Assembly (NCBI GenBank): GCA_937898415.1
Contig: CALDLA010000050.1
Coordinates: 1 to 64,000, forward strand
From: an uncultured Prevotellaceae bacterium
GTDB taxonomy: Bacteria; Bacteroidota; Bacteroidia; Bacteroidales; Bacteroidaceae
Reading direction: 5' to 3'
DNA: 64,000 nt
Shown: one piece after another, positions 8,111 through 16,818 of the stretch
How positions within the stretch are numbered: the stretch's first letter is position 1
Layout of the letters: each line of letters starts with the position of its first letter
Position numbers and translations under genes: made by a program
The notes under the pieces: generated by a model
The model's input: the letters and a program-made list of their open reading frames with translations, nothing else
Told to the model about the DNA's origin: nothing
Database searches by the model: none

Positions 8111-9640
8111 ATGACAAATCGTTTTACGATATCAAACCAAGAAAGCGGGGGAAGAGTCTTGGTACTCTTTCTTCTGTTTTTCTTGGCACTCTATCAGTTC
8201 TATAGTGCTGGGTTCAATTCTTTTGCCATCATTTGTCTCTTGCCGCTTTTCATTCCTCTCGTTTATGTGGCATTTACGTGGCAGATGTTGGTCTTTTGGG
8301 CCTTGTTCGTTATCAATTATTTTGTGCAGTGGTTTGGTAAGAACCAATGGTTGCCTGGAGGTATTCCAACCTCTATGTACAATGAGCTTTTGGAGATTCT
8401 TCTTATAGGCATTGCCATCGTTGACACCCGTAAGTCGCCTTGTTTTGACCGTGCGCTCAACTTGATGCTGTTGTCTGTGTTGTGTTGGTGTGCCTTTTGT
8501 ACTCTGGAAGTTCTGAATGATACTTGTGATTTAGGAATTAATGTGGGAAACTGGTATACTGGGGCCCGAATGATGGCTTTCCAGTTGCTGTATGCTGTCA
8601 TCGTCTATACATTATATATAAATAATGCGGAAAGGCTGAATAAGTATATCATGATATGGGCCATTTTGTCCGTGTTCACTGCATTCTGGACTTGGAAGCA
8701 GATATATATAGGTTTGACGACCATGGAGAATGCATGGATGCAGAATGTCGGTCGTACTACCCACATCTTGAATGGTGGTACGCTGATTCGCTATTTCTCG
8801 ACGCATAATGATGCCGCCAATTACGGTGTCAACGCTGCCGCCACTGCTATTTTCTTCATCGTGGTTGGTATCACGACCAGCCTCAAGCGGTATCGCATTT
8901 TCTTTCTGGTTAGTGCCGTCTTGATCGTCTGGGGCATGTTCCAGTCGGGTACTCGTACGGCTATTTTCTGTATGGGAGCAGGTTTTATGGTATTTCTTGT
9001 ACTGTCGAAGTCTGTGAAGATTATGGTGCCAAGTGCGATTTTTGGTGGCCTTTTCTTTGCCATGTTGATGTTTACAAATATTGGTAATGGAAACCAGCAA
9101 ATTCGGCGTATGCGTTCCGCATTCGACAAGAAAGATGCTTCCAGTAATGTCCGTACCATCAACCAGGAGGCTATCAGGAAGTATATAAAAGATGCTCCGT
9201 GGGGTATCGGTCTGGCAGCTAATTACCAGAATGTACCTGCCAACAATAAATATAAGAAGTTGTCAATGATTCCACCTGATTCCGAGTATGTTTTTATTTG
9301 GGTACATACCGGCCCTATTGGAATTACATTCTTCCTTATCACTACTGCCGTCATGTTCTTGGGAGCATGCTCTGTGGTGTTTTTCCGAATCAAGAACCGA
9401 TCGTTGATGGGGGTCGGTGCGGGATTCTGTGGGGCTTTTGCAGCCGTACAACTAGGCGGATATGGCAATCAGGTATTGATGCAGTTCCCCAACTGCCTGC
9501 TGTTTTACGGTGGTCTGGCTATTGTCTATGTGCTACCTTACATAGAGCCTGAATGGGATGAATTGGAGAAAAAACGCTTGGCAGAGCAGAAGGAAAGGAA
9601 AAGAATTAAATTGGAGAAAAAACTGGCATCGAGAGTATAG
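8111..9640 (+). CDS. Wzy-like O-antigen/exopolysaccharide polymerase or ligase
   Basis: A multi-spanning membrane protein of 509 residues with about ten to twelve hydrophobic segments. A longer hydrophilic loop in the second half contains SGTRTAIF and, further on, WGIGLAANYQN and PPDSEYVFIW, in the position and style of the large periplasmic loop of the O-antigen ligase/polymerase (Wzy_C) family. The C-terminal 35 residues are a charged cytoplasmic tail. It starts 3 bp after the Wzz-like gene. In a Wzx/Wzy pathway it would join repeat units on the periplasmic side. No Wzx flippase is visible in the operon, so the pathway type is not settled. Confidence 0.8.
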   Translation: MTNRFTISNQESGGRVLVLFLLFFLALYQFYSAGFNSFAIICLLPLFIPLVYVAFTWQMLVFWALFVINYFVQWFGKNQWLPGGIPTSMYNELLEILLIGIAIVDTRKSPCFDRALNLMLLSVLCWCAFCTLEVLNDTCDLGINVGNWYTGARMMAFQLLYAVIVYTLYINNAERLNKYIMIWAILSVFTAFWTWKQIYIGLTTMENAWMQNVGRTTHILNGGTLIRYFSTHNDAANYGVNAAATAIFFIVVGITTSLKRYRIFFLVSAVLIVWGMFQSGTRTAIFCMGAGFMVFLVLSKSVKIMVPSAIFGGLFFAMLMFTNIGNGNQQIRRMRSAFDKKDASSNVRTINQEAIRKYIKDAPWGIGLAANYQNVPANNKYKKLSMIPPDSEYVFIWVHTGPIGITFFLITTAVMFLGACSVVFFRIKNRSLMGVGAGFCGAFAAVQLGGYGNQVLMQFPNCLLFYGGLAIVYVLPYIEPEWDELEKKRLAEQKERKRIKLEKKLASRV

Positions 9641-9671
9641 GAGCTCGAGCATAGCACATTGAGTAACGGAT

Positions 9672-10547
9672 TTGAACATTGGATTGTCAATCATTACAGT
9701 CAATTATAATGGGTTGTATGAGACCTGCGCATTGATTGATACCATCACCTTCAGCGACGATATGGAGGTGATTGTGGTTGATAATGGTTCTATGGTGGAC
9801 GAGGCTGTTGCCATCAGTCAACGCTACCCTCAAGTCAGGACTATCCGAAGTGAGAAGAACTTGGGATTTGCCGGTGGAAACAATTTGGGTCTTAAGGCAG
9901 CCCGTGGCCAGTATCTTTATATGATTAATAATGACACGGTCTTTCACGAATTCCAGGTACAGCCATTGATTGACAGGCTTCAATCCTCTCCTCAAATCGG
10001 CATGGTGTGTCCTAAGATACGTTTCGCGTGGGATGACTGTCCTATCCAGTTTGCCGGATATACTCCGCTGACGGCTATTACTTGTCGGAATCGTTCCATT
10101 GGCTATGGTGAAGCTGACCATGGCCAGTATGATGTGGCGCATCCGACACCCTACGCTCATGGCGCCGCCATGATGATTAGCCGTCGGGCTATGGATCAGG
10201 TGGGATTGATGCCAGAGTGCTACTTCCTATATTATGAAGAGCTTGATTGGTCGCAGATGTTTACCAGAGCTGGATTCGAAATCTGGTATGAACCGGCCTG
10301 TACCATCTATCATAAGGAAAGTCGTACGACGGGTACTGATAGTCCTCTCAAAACCTATTATATTACTCGCAACCGGCTTCTTTTCGTCAACCGAAACAGC
10401 CAAGGGTTGCAACGCTTGTTGTCCTATGTCTATCTGATAGTGGTGGTTGGAATGCGTGACCTTGCCGTTCACTTGTTTAGAGGACGCATTGATCTGGTCA
10501 AAGCGACGTTACGTGGACTTCGAGACTTTATAATTTGTAATCAATAA
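9672..10547 (+). CDS. GT2 family glycosyltransferase (rhamnosyltransferase-like)
   Basis: A GT-A-fold enzyme of 291 residues. The N-terminal strand LSIITVNYNG, the SEKNLGFAGGNN loop, the MINNDTVF segment in the place of the DxD metal site, and the late EELDWSQMFTRAG followed by HKESRTTG are typical of the WcaA/RfbF-type GT2 group. There is no ATG before the first core strand: an in-frame stop lies at 9660-9662 and the only upstream start is TTG at 9672, so this gene probably uses TTG. It likely adds one sugar of the repeat unit on the cytoplasmic face. Confidence 0.85.
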   Translation: MNIGLSIITVNYNGLYETCALIDTITFSDDMEVIVVDNGSMVDEAVAISQRYPQVRTIRSEKNLGFAGGNNLGLKAARGQYLYMINNDTVFHEFQVQPLIDRLQSSPQIGMVCPKIRFAWDDCPIQFAGYTPLTAITCRNRSIGYGEADHGQYDVAHPTPYAHGAAMMISRRAMDQVGLMPECYFLYYEELDWSQMFTRAGFEIWYEPACTIYHKESRTTGTDSPLKTYYITRNRLLFVNRNSQGLQRLLSYVYLIVVVGMRDLAVHLFRGRIDLVKATLRGLRDFIICNQ

Positions 10548-10559
10548 TCAACAAGATAT

Positions 10560-11711
10560 ATGGATTTCTGGTGGATATTATACTTGTTTGACGGACTTCT
10601 GTTTGCTGGTGTTGCCATTACGGTGACCTATGTCACCTTCTTCTCCCTTGCCTCCTTGATTAGCAGACGGCATGAGACCCCAAAGGCCAAGCGCCAGAAC
10701 CGTTTCATCATCCTCATACCCTCCTATCGTCACGATACGGTCATACTACATACCGTTCATGCCATATTAAGCCAGAACTATCCTCAGCGTATGTTTGACG
10801 TGGTAGTTATCTCTGATCATCAGAACGAGATGACGAACATGCGCTTGGCACAATACACGGTAACCCTTCTGACACCGAACTTCGAGAAGAGTTCGAAGAC
10901 GAAGTCACTGCAGTATGCAATATTGAACCTGCCGGAGTTTAAGATTTATGATGTGGCAGTAGTCCTCAATGCCGATAATATTGTCGAGCCGGAATTCTTG
11001 AACCAATTGAATGATGCCTACGAAGCTGCGGGAACGAAGGCTATTGTTACCCACTTGATGCCACGTAACCGTGACACATCCTCGGCTCGGCTAAGTACGA
11101 TCTTTGAGGAAATCAACAACTCGATCTTCCGTCGTGGTCATATTACGCTGGGACTCTCGTCCGCAGTCAATAGTTCAGGCATGGCTTATGAATTCGACTG
11201 GTTCAAGACTAACATTATGAAGGTGCGGACAAATACGGAGGAAAAAGAGTTGGAGGCCATGCTCGTCCATCAGCGTATTTATGTTGATTACTTCGATGAC
11301 ATTCATGTCTATAACGAGCGTAAACGCGAAGCTGCCGACTTCAATCGTCAGCGTCGGCTTTGGGTGTTTGACCAGGTCCGGAGTCTTGTCAAGAACATCC
11401 GTTACCTGCCGTCGGCCATCATTAATCAGCAGTACGACTGGGTGGACAAAATCATCCAGTGGATGCTGCTCCCTCGAACCATCCTCTTCATCATCATCTT
11501 CGTGATGAGCCTTACGCTGCCTTTCATCTACTTCTCGTTAGCTATCAAGTGGTGGATTATTACCGTCATCTGGGGTTTCTCTTTGGCCTTTGCTACACCC
11601 AACGAATTGGTTGATAAGAATTGGGATAAGGATTTTATTATGCTGCCGATAGCGACAGTCATCAACATAGCCCAAAAAGTAGTAGCAAATTTCAAGAAGA
11701 AAAAAGTATAG
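10560..11711 (+). CDS. membrane GT2 paralogue with altered catalytic motifs
   Basis: A protein of 383 residues with one N-terminal membrane helix and two or more C-terminal ones, related over its full length to the next gene. The motifs that processive membrane GT2 enzymes need are changed. The DxD site reads Asn137-Ala-Asp139, the acidic ED pair reads Glu227-Glu228, and the QxxRW motif reads QRRLW (Gln264 to Trp268, Leu in place of Arg). The next gene keeps all three. This copy may therefore be catalytically weak or inactive and act as a partner or scaffold of the following enzyme. The motif changes are read directly; loss of activity is inference. Confidence 0.82.
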   Translation: MDFWWILYLFDGLLFAGVAITVTYVTFFSLASLISRRHETPKAKRQNRFIILIPSYRHDTVILHTVHAILSQNYPQRMFDVVVISDHQNEMTNMRLAQYTVTLLTPNFEKSSKTKSLQYAILNLPEFKIYDVAVVLNADNIVEPEFLNQLNDAYEAAGTKAIVTHLMPRNRDTSSARLSTIFEEINNSIFRRGHITLGLSSAVNSSGMAYEFDWFKTNIMKVRTNTEEKELEAMLVHQRIYVDYFDDIHVYNERKREAADFNRQRRLWVFDQVRSLVKNIRYLPSAIINQQYDWVDKIIQWMLLPRTILFIIIFVMSLTLPFIYFSLAIKWWIITVIWGFSLAFATPNELVDKNWDKDFIMLPIATVINIAQKVVANFKKKKV

Positions 11712-11714
11712 CCT

Positions 11715-12899
11715 ATGTTTTGGACTGTTTTACATATCACTGAAATCATCCTGTGGTTTTTCATGGCAGGTTCGGTGGCCTATGTCGTCTTTTTTGCCGT
11801 CATTTCACTTTTCTACGAGAAGGATGACTTCGCTTCAACGCATGCCAATATGCTGAGCCATTATAAGCAACGGCGTTTCTTGATTCTGTATCCTGCCTAT
11901 AACGAGGATAGCGTCATCATAGGCTCTGTCGATAAATTCCTTTATCAGAACTATCCTTCAGACAAGTTTCAGGTGGCTGTTATCTCTGATCACATGACCG
12001 ATGAGACAAACCGTCAGCTTGCAACTTTCCCCATCACACTACTCACTCCAGTCTTCGAGAAGAGTTCCAAGGCCAAGGCTATGCAGTATGCCATCAATCA
12101 GATATCTGGCGATTTTGATAATGTTGTCGTACTTGATGCCGACAATGTTGTTCAGCCTGATTTCCTTCATAAGCTCAACATCCTCTGCAACGCCGGCTAT
12201 GAAGTGATTCAGTGTCACCGCTGCGCCAAGAATTCGAATAACGATGTGGCCATGCTCGACGGTGCCAGTGAGGAAATCAACAATACGATTTTCCGCAAGG
12301 CTCATAACCGTCTTGGCCTCTCGTCGGCTTTGATTGGCTCAGGCATGTGTTTCACCTACGACTTATTCAAGAAGAACGTCTTCCAGCTTAGTACGGCTGG
12401 CGAAGACCGTGAGATGGAAGCCCTGCTGCTTAGGCAAGAGGTTTTTATCAAGTATGCTGCCGAAATACATGTTTTCGACGAGAAGGTCAGCAATAAGGAC
12501 AATTTTCAGCGACAGCGTATGCGTTGGATGACAGCCCAGGTGCAGAGTTTGCTCCGCCAGTTGCCCCAGATACCAAGTGCCATGTTACATGGCAATCTTA
12601 ACTTTATTGATAAGACCATCCAGCAGGCCCTCATCCCGCGTTCCATTCTCATCGTGCTGCTCACAGCTGTTTCTGTCATCATGACCATCGTCGTTCCAGA
12701 GTGGTGTGGCAAGTGGTGGTGGCTGCTTGCAGCCTTGGCCGGAGCCCTGGTAATTGCTATTCCAGCCCAGCTACGCTCCCGTTCTTTATTCGGCAAGGTC
12801 CTTGCCATTCCCGGTCTTGTTTTTCGTATGCTGAAGAATGTACTTCATATTGACCGTAAGAATACGGATTTCCTGCATACCACTCATGACAGTAAGTAA
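11715..12899 (+). CDS. membrane GT2 glycosyltransferase (intact motifs)
   Basis: A protein of 394 residues, paralogue of the preceding gene, which ends 3 bp upstream. An N-terminal helix (about 8-34) is followed by the GT-A domain, with Asp141-Ala-Asp143 (DAD), Glu230-Asp231 and QRMRW (Gln267-Trp271), then C-terminal membrane helices at about 310-350. These are the marks of cellulose/hyaluronan-synthase-like GT2 enzymes, which polymerise or transfer sugars at the inner membrane. It is one of the sugar-adding steps of the exopolysaccharide operon. Donor and product are not predictable. Confidence 0.87.
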   Translation: MFWTVLHITEIILWFFMAGSVAYVVFFAVISLFYEKDDFASTHANMLSHYKQRRFLILYPAYNEDSVIIGSVDKFLYQNYPSDKFQVAVISDHMTDETNRQLATFPITLLTPVFEKSSKAKAMQYAINQISGDFDNVVVLDADNVVQPDFLHKLNILCNAGYEVIQCHRCAKNSNNDVAMLDGASEEINNTIFRKAHNRLGLSSALIGSGMCFTYDLFKKNVFQLSTAGEDREMEALLLRQEVFIKYAAEIHVFDEKVSNKDNFQRQRMRWMTAQVQSLLRQLPQIPSAMLHGNLNFIDKTIQQALIPRSILIVLLTAVSVIMTIVVPEWCGKWWWLLAALAGALVIAIPAQLRSRSLFGKVLAIPGLVFRMLKNVLHIDRKNTDFLHTTHDSK

Positions 12900-12908
12900 C
12901 AATAAGCT

Positions 12909-13739
12909 ATGAGCACTATTAAGATTTTCGTTTGCGCCCATAAGGAAGTGCCGCTTCCACAGCATCCATACTTCTTGCCGGTACAGGCAGGAGCCGCACT
13001 CCATGAGCCCATCACGGGCTATCAGCCCGATAACGAGGGAGACAATATCTCCGGCAAGAATCCCCACTTCTGTGAACTGACCTGCCATTATTGGGCGTGG
13101 AAGAATCTGAGGGATGTTGACATCGTCGGTCTTAACCACTACCGCCGTTATTTTGACTTTCAGAAGAAGTGCCCGCAGTTCTCGGCTGACAAACGTTTTG
13201 TTCCCACGAAGCAGTTCCTTGGCAGGAGATATCAGTTTCCTGATTTGGATAAGATTTTCAGTAAGTTCGACATCATACTCCCTGTAGCCCGACATTGGCG
13301 TGTCAGCAACACTGAGCAATATGGCGATTATCACATTGCCCGTGATTGGGAGATGCTCCGGCAAATCATTTCAGAGCGTTCACCGCAGTATATTCCCGCT
13401 TTTGAGAAGACGATGGACCACAGCAATACCGCTGTCGGTTACAATATGTTCATCACCCATTGGAAGCATTTCGAGGCCTATTCCGAATGGCTTTTTGACA
13501 TTCTTTTTGAGGTCGAGCGCCGCGTTCCACCTATTGACGACCCTGTACAAAGCCGTATCTACGGTTATATGAGTGAGCGTCTCATCAACGTGTTCTGTGA
13601 ACATCATCAGCTTCGTGTCAAGCATGTTCCGCTCATCATGCCAATAGATGATTACCGGGAAGGGCTGAATGTTTCTGATATACATGCCGTGTGGCGTCGT
13701 TTTAATAATGATATAAGGTATAGGATGCACATGAAGTAA
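12909..13739 (+). CDS. DUF4422 glycosyltransferase-like protein
   Basis: A soluble protein of 276 residues. It begins IKIFVCAHKE and contains the GDNISGKNPHFCELTCHYWAW block and LNHYRRYF, both typical of DUF4422 proteins in capsule and LPS loci. The family is assigned to polysaccharide biosynthesis and is generally taken as a glycosyltransferase. The position directly after two membrane GT2 genes agrees with this. The gene is full length for the family. Confidence 0.85.
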   Translation: MSTIKIFVCAHKEVPLPQHPYFLPVQAGAALHEPITGYQPDNEGDNISGKNPHFCELTCHYWAWKNLRDVDIVGLNHYRRYFDFQKKCPQFSADKRFVPTKQFLGRRYQFPDLDKIFSKFDIILPVARHWRVSNTEQYGDYHIARDWEMLRQIISERSPQYIPAFEKTMDHSNTAVGYNMFITHWKHFEAYSEWLFDILFEVERRVPPIDDPVQSRIYGYMSERLINVFCEHHQLRVKHVPLIMPIDDYREGLNVSDIHAVWRRFNNDIRYRMHMK

Positions 13740-13759
13740 ACAGTCGATTGACAGTGAGT

Positions 13760-14779
13760 ATGACGCAGAAGAAGAGAATCAACTGGATTGACTGGTCAAA
13801 GTCTGTGTGCATGTTCCTTGTGGTATTGGGACATTGCCACATTCAGGAGTCTCAACAGGTCGTTACCCAGGTCATCTATTCGTTTCACATCCCACTATTC
13901 TTTTTCCTTTCTGGATTGCTTTGTCCAAAGAGCATTTCCCTTTCATCACTGAAAAAGGATCTCAGGTTTCTGATTCTTCCCTATTTCGTCTATGGCATCC
14001 TGATGATACTGGTATTCTCCTGTTTGTCAAGGGATTTTACGTTCGACAGATATTGGGGGCAATTCCAGAAACTGTGTCTGGGCTATGACGCAGGAGTCGG
14101 AGCTATTTGGTTTCTTCCGGCGTTGTTTATTTGTAAACAACTGTACTACTTCTGCCAGTGGATGATGACAAAGTCCAAGGGTCTTGGCTCTGTGCTTGTC
14201 TTCTCTACACTTTTGCCGGCTTACTTGATTACCCATGACGGTCTTAATCTGCCGCTGTTTGCTGATTCCGCATTGTTCGGATTGCCCTTTTTGCTTTTAG
14301 GTAGTTTTAGTTTGCCCCTTGTGGAAAGGGTGAAGAGTGTCGGTGCTATCCCCCTTTCGTTGTCAGCAGTTACGCTGTTCGCGATAACCGTCTTCCTTGC
14401 TGCGGGCAACGGCTCAGTAAGTTTGGCAACTTGCGAATATGGATACTCTTTCCTTGTCTATTATCTCTGTGCCTTTACTGGTATCACCAGCATTGTGGGA
14501 GGTAGTCTCCTGTTGGATGACTGTCAGTTACGTTTCGTAACGATTACTTCCTACGGAACGATAGTGACATTAGGCATTCATGGTTTAGTACTTGTGATGC
14601 TCCAATACTATATTCCTGTTCTTTTGGGATTCTATACGCCTACCATTTCCCTTCCCTTGGCCGTCCTTTATAGCGCTGTTACCTATATCATCTGCTTTGT
14701 AGTCATCACATGGGCCGATCGTTCTTGCCCGCATCTGATGGGGTTGAAGGGAAATAAAATGCTCAAGAATAGACTTTGA
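13760..14779 (+). CDS. acyltransferase family 3 (O-acetyltransferase-like)
   Basis: An integral membrane protein of about 339 residues with roughly ten hydrophobic segments. The start (NWIDWSKSVCMFLVVLGHCH) is the classic acyltransferase-3 opening, with the conserved His in the first helix. Members move acetyl or succinyl groups onto sugars at the membrane, so it probably decorates the exopolysaccharide. A TTG at 13748 is in frame, but the ATG at 13760 fits the family start better. It is the last gene of the operon, and its 3' end overlaps the convergent butyrate kinase gene by 17 bp. Confidence 0.85.
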   Translation: MTQKKRINWIDWSKSVCMFLVVLGHCHIQESQQVVTQVIYSFHIPLFFFLSGLLCPKSISLSSLKKDLRFLILPYFVYGILMILVFSCLSRDFTFDRYWGQFQKLCLGYDAGVGAIWFLPALFICKQLYYFCQWMMTKSKGLGSVLVFSTLLPAYLITHDGLNLPLFADSALFGLPFLLLGSFSLPLVERVKSVGAIPLSLSAVTLFAITVFLAAGNGSVSLATCEYGYSFLVYYLCAFTGITSIVGGSLLLDDCQLRFVTITSYGTIVTLGIHGLVLVMLQYYIPVLLGFYTPTISLPLAVLYSAVTYIICFVVITWADRSCPHLMGLKGNKMLKNRL

Positions 14780-15824
14780 TTTCCTGTTCTCCGCGCATAG
14801 CCCTGAGAACGTTCATGGCCAGTGCAGTCAGTTCGTCCTCGCCAGGATAGACGAAGACAGGAGCAAGGAAGCTTAACCTGTCTCGCAAACTATCGGTGAC
14901 ATATTGGCTGTTGGCGATGGCACCGGTGAGGATGACAGCATCCACATGACCGTTTGTAGCCGGTGCAAGCGAAGCCATCCAGCGTGCAATGCTGTAAATC
15001 ATGGCGTCGAGCACAAGCTTTGCCTTCTCGTCGCCCTCGGCTATGCGCCGTTCCACCTCCCTCACGTCGTTAGTGCCCAGGTGGGCCGTCAGTCCGCTGT
15101 GGCCGTTTATCTTGCGCAGCATCTCGGCTTCTGTGTATTGTCCGCTGTAACAAAGCTTTACCAGTGCCGCCGTAGGCAGCATGCCGGCACGCGATGGAGA
15201 GAAAGGCCCGTCGCCACTCAGAGCATCACTACATTCTATGGCTCGCCCATGGTGATGCATGGCGAAGGATACGCCGCTACCCATGTGACAGACGATGAGA
15301 TCCTGTTCCTCGTATTTCACACCATGCTCGCGACAATAGCGTTTGGCTATCTCACGCTGGTTCAGGGCATGCCAGATGGTCTGATGGGGGAGTTCAGGCA
15401 GGCCGGTGATGCGTGCCACGTCGTCAAGTTCATCCACGACGCCGGGATCAACGGTGAATGCGCGGCAACCCTTTATCTCGCGGGCTATGCTCAGTGCCAT
15501 CAGCGACCCCAGATTGCAGGCATGGTGCATCCGTGGGTGTCGCGTATCCTCTATCACCTTGTCGTTCAGTTCATAGACACCACTTTCTATGGGCTTCACC
15601 AGACCGCCGCGGCCTACGACAACATCGAAGTCCATGGCATAGCCCTGACGTCGTAGTTCGTCCATGATTTTTTCCTTGCGGTAGTCAAATTCATCCATGA
15701 TGAAAGGATAGCGGCACAACTCTTCGTATGGATGGTTGAGTGTAGCATGCATGAGCAGGTTCTCGTCTGAGAAGATTCCCACTTTGGTTGAAATCATCCC
15801 TGGATTGATGGCAAGTATTTTCAT
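14763..15824 (-). CDS. buk: butyrate kinase
   Basis: Acetokinase-family enzyme of 353 residues, the usual length for butyrate kinase. It interconverts butyryl phosphate and butyrate with ADP/ATP. Seen: the N-terminal phosphate loop INPGMISTK, the family block TVDPGVVDELDDVAR, CHMGSGVSF, and the adenosine-binding region ILTGAIANS. A phosphotransbutyrylase (ptb), the normal partner, is not in this window. The gene is instead coupled by a 4-bp overlap to a secreted cyclophilin upstream, an odd pairing. A branched-chain acyl kinase role is equally compatible with the sequence. Confidence 0.92.
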   Translation of the reverse strand: MKILAINPGMISTKVGIFSDENLLMHATLNHPYEELCRYPFIMDEFDYRKEKIMDELRRQGYAMDFDVVVGRGGLVKPIESGVYELNDKVIEDTRHPRMHHACNLGSLMALSIAREIKGCRAFTVDPGVVDELDDVARITGLPELPHQTIWHALNQREIAKRYCREHGVKYEEQDLIVCHMGSGVSFAMHHHGRAIECSDALSGDGPFSPSRAGMLPTAALVKLCYSGQYTEAEMLRKINGHSGLTAHLGTNDVREVERRIAEGDEKAKLVLDAMIYSIARWMASLAPATNGHVDAVILTGAIANSQYVTDSLRDRLSFLAPVFVYPGEDELTALAMNVLRAMRGEQEIKVYS

Positions 15825-16420
15825 AGTGGCATAGGTAAGATGATCGCTTTGATAATTCGGACGTCGTAGACGGGACGGTCATTGTCGTCGCGTATGTGTT
15901 TTTGTATGCGGTTGGCCACGTCCATTCCTTCTACCACTTCGCCGAAGACGGTGTAGGCACCGTCAAGGTGGGGCGTACCGCCCTTGCGAGTGACGATATA
16001 GAACTGACTGGCGCTCGACAGTTGTTTGGGATTAATGTCGTCGCCTTCGCGGGCAGCGGCCACAGAGCCGTAGCGGTGGCGAATCTCCGGCGTACGAATC
16101 TCCGGCTCCAGCTTATACTTCAGGTCGCCTTCACCTAATTCCGTGCCAGGCTCGGCATAGCGGCTGTCAGGGTCGCCGGCTTGAATCATGAAGTTCGGAA
16201 TGACGCGGTGGAAGAGTAGCGAGTCGTAGAAGTGCTCCTCCACCAGTTTCAGGAAGTTGTCACGGTGTCGCGGCGTCTCGTTGTAGAGCGCAATGCGTAT
16301 GTTCCCCTCGGTAGTCTCCAGGAGCACTTCCGTCCGTTTCTGTTCCGTAGTCGTCTGTGCGATTGCCCCGTACCATACTGTCAGGCAAAGCAGCAGGGTC
16401 ATGCATCTTCTACTAATCAT
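15821..16420 (-). CDS. secreted cyclophilin-type peptidyl-prolyl isomerase
   Basis: A protein of 199 residues with an N-terminal signal peptide (SRRCMTLLLCLTVWYGAIA), hence periplasmic. The cyclophilin core shows the active-site strand FHRVIPNFMIQAGDP, the SSASQFYIV segment (QF of the substrate pocket) and LDGAYTVFGEVVEGMDV. It catalyses cis-trans isomerisation of proline bonds in exported proteins. It is the first gene of a two-gene operon with buk. Confidence 0.92.
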   Translation of the reverse strand: MISRRCMTLLLCLTVWYGAIAQTTTEQKRTEVLLETTEGNIRIALYNETPRHRDNFLKLVEEHFYDSLLFHRVIPNFMIQAGDPDSRYAEPGTELGEGDLKYKLEPEIRTPEIRHRYGSVAAAREGDDINPKQLSSASQFYIVTRKGGTPHLDGAYTVFGEVVEGMDVANRIQKHIRDDNDRPVYDVRIIKAIILPMPL

Positions 16421-16439
16421 CTTTTTTGTCTTTTGGTGG

Positions 16440-16470
16440 CAAAGTTAATGAAAAGATTTTGATTAGGCAA
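16440..16470 (-). promoter_or_regulatory. promoter of the cyclophilin-buk operon
   Basis: On the minus strand TTG (16470-16468), 20 bp, TAACTTTG (16447-16440). The leader to the start at 16420 would be about 15 nt. Confidence 0.72.
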
Positions 16471-16548
16471 GGGAAAAGGCATGAAATTTCGTGATTATCC
16501 CATGTTGCGTTTTATTTCACCCAATTCTAACATTTTTCCTCTTTTTTC

Positions 16549-16579
16549 TTTGTCAGTTCAATTATATTCATTATCTTTG
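16549..16579 (+). promoter_or_regulatory. promoter of a structured RNA upstream of the BspA-like gene
   Basis: TTTG at 16549-16552 and TATCTTTG at 16572-16579, spacer 19 bp. The predicted start is near 16586, more than 230 nt before the next ATG. No other -7 box is visible between there and 16819. Confidence 0.75.
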
Positions 16580-16585
16580 CCCCTG

Positions 16586-16748
16586 ACTTCTGACTGCCCG
16601 TTTGTAGGGGTGGGAGTGAGTCACGACATTGTGGAACAGTCCCGTAGCGGTCGCACGCTGGAGTTTCATCACTCCAAAGTGCCATACAAAGCGGGGCAAA
16701 AGGACGTTTCTTAACTCGGCAGAATAAGTTTCTCCCACGTCTTTTTGT
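16586..16748 (+). ncRNA. candidate 6S-like RNA (or structured BspA leader)
   Basis: About 160 nt without an ORF on this strand that I believe, starting at a good promoter and ending in a U-run (16741-16747). It can fold as a long rod. Closing stem GTGGGAG (16610-16616) pairs with CTCCCAC (16732-16738); GAGT (16618-16621) with ACTC (16714-16717). An upper arm has GTCCCG (16639-16644) with CGGGGC (16692-16697), GCAC (16653-16656) with GTGC (16679-16682), and a tip TGGAGT/ACTCCA (16659-16676) with a 6-nt loop. Size, closing stem, open centre and end resemble 6S RNA. A second GTGGGAG at 16784-16790 could compete for CTCCCAC, so a cis-acting leader is the alternative. Confidence 0.42.
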
Positions 16749-16818
16749 TTCCATCTTTCAACGTAAGTATTACCGCCAACGCTGTGGGAGCAGTAGGCAG
16801 AAAACCTAAAAGCGAAAC

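Noticed and set aside
14904..15656. 250-codon plus-strand ORF opposite butyrate kinase
   Set aside because: Antisense shadow of buk; the buk protein has all family motifs and this one has none.
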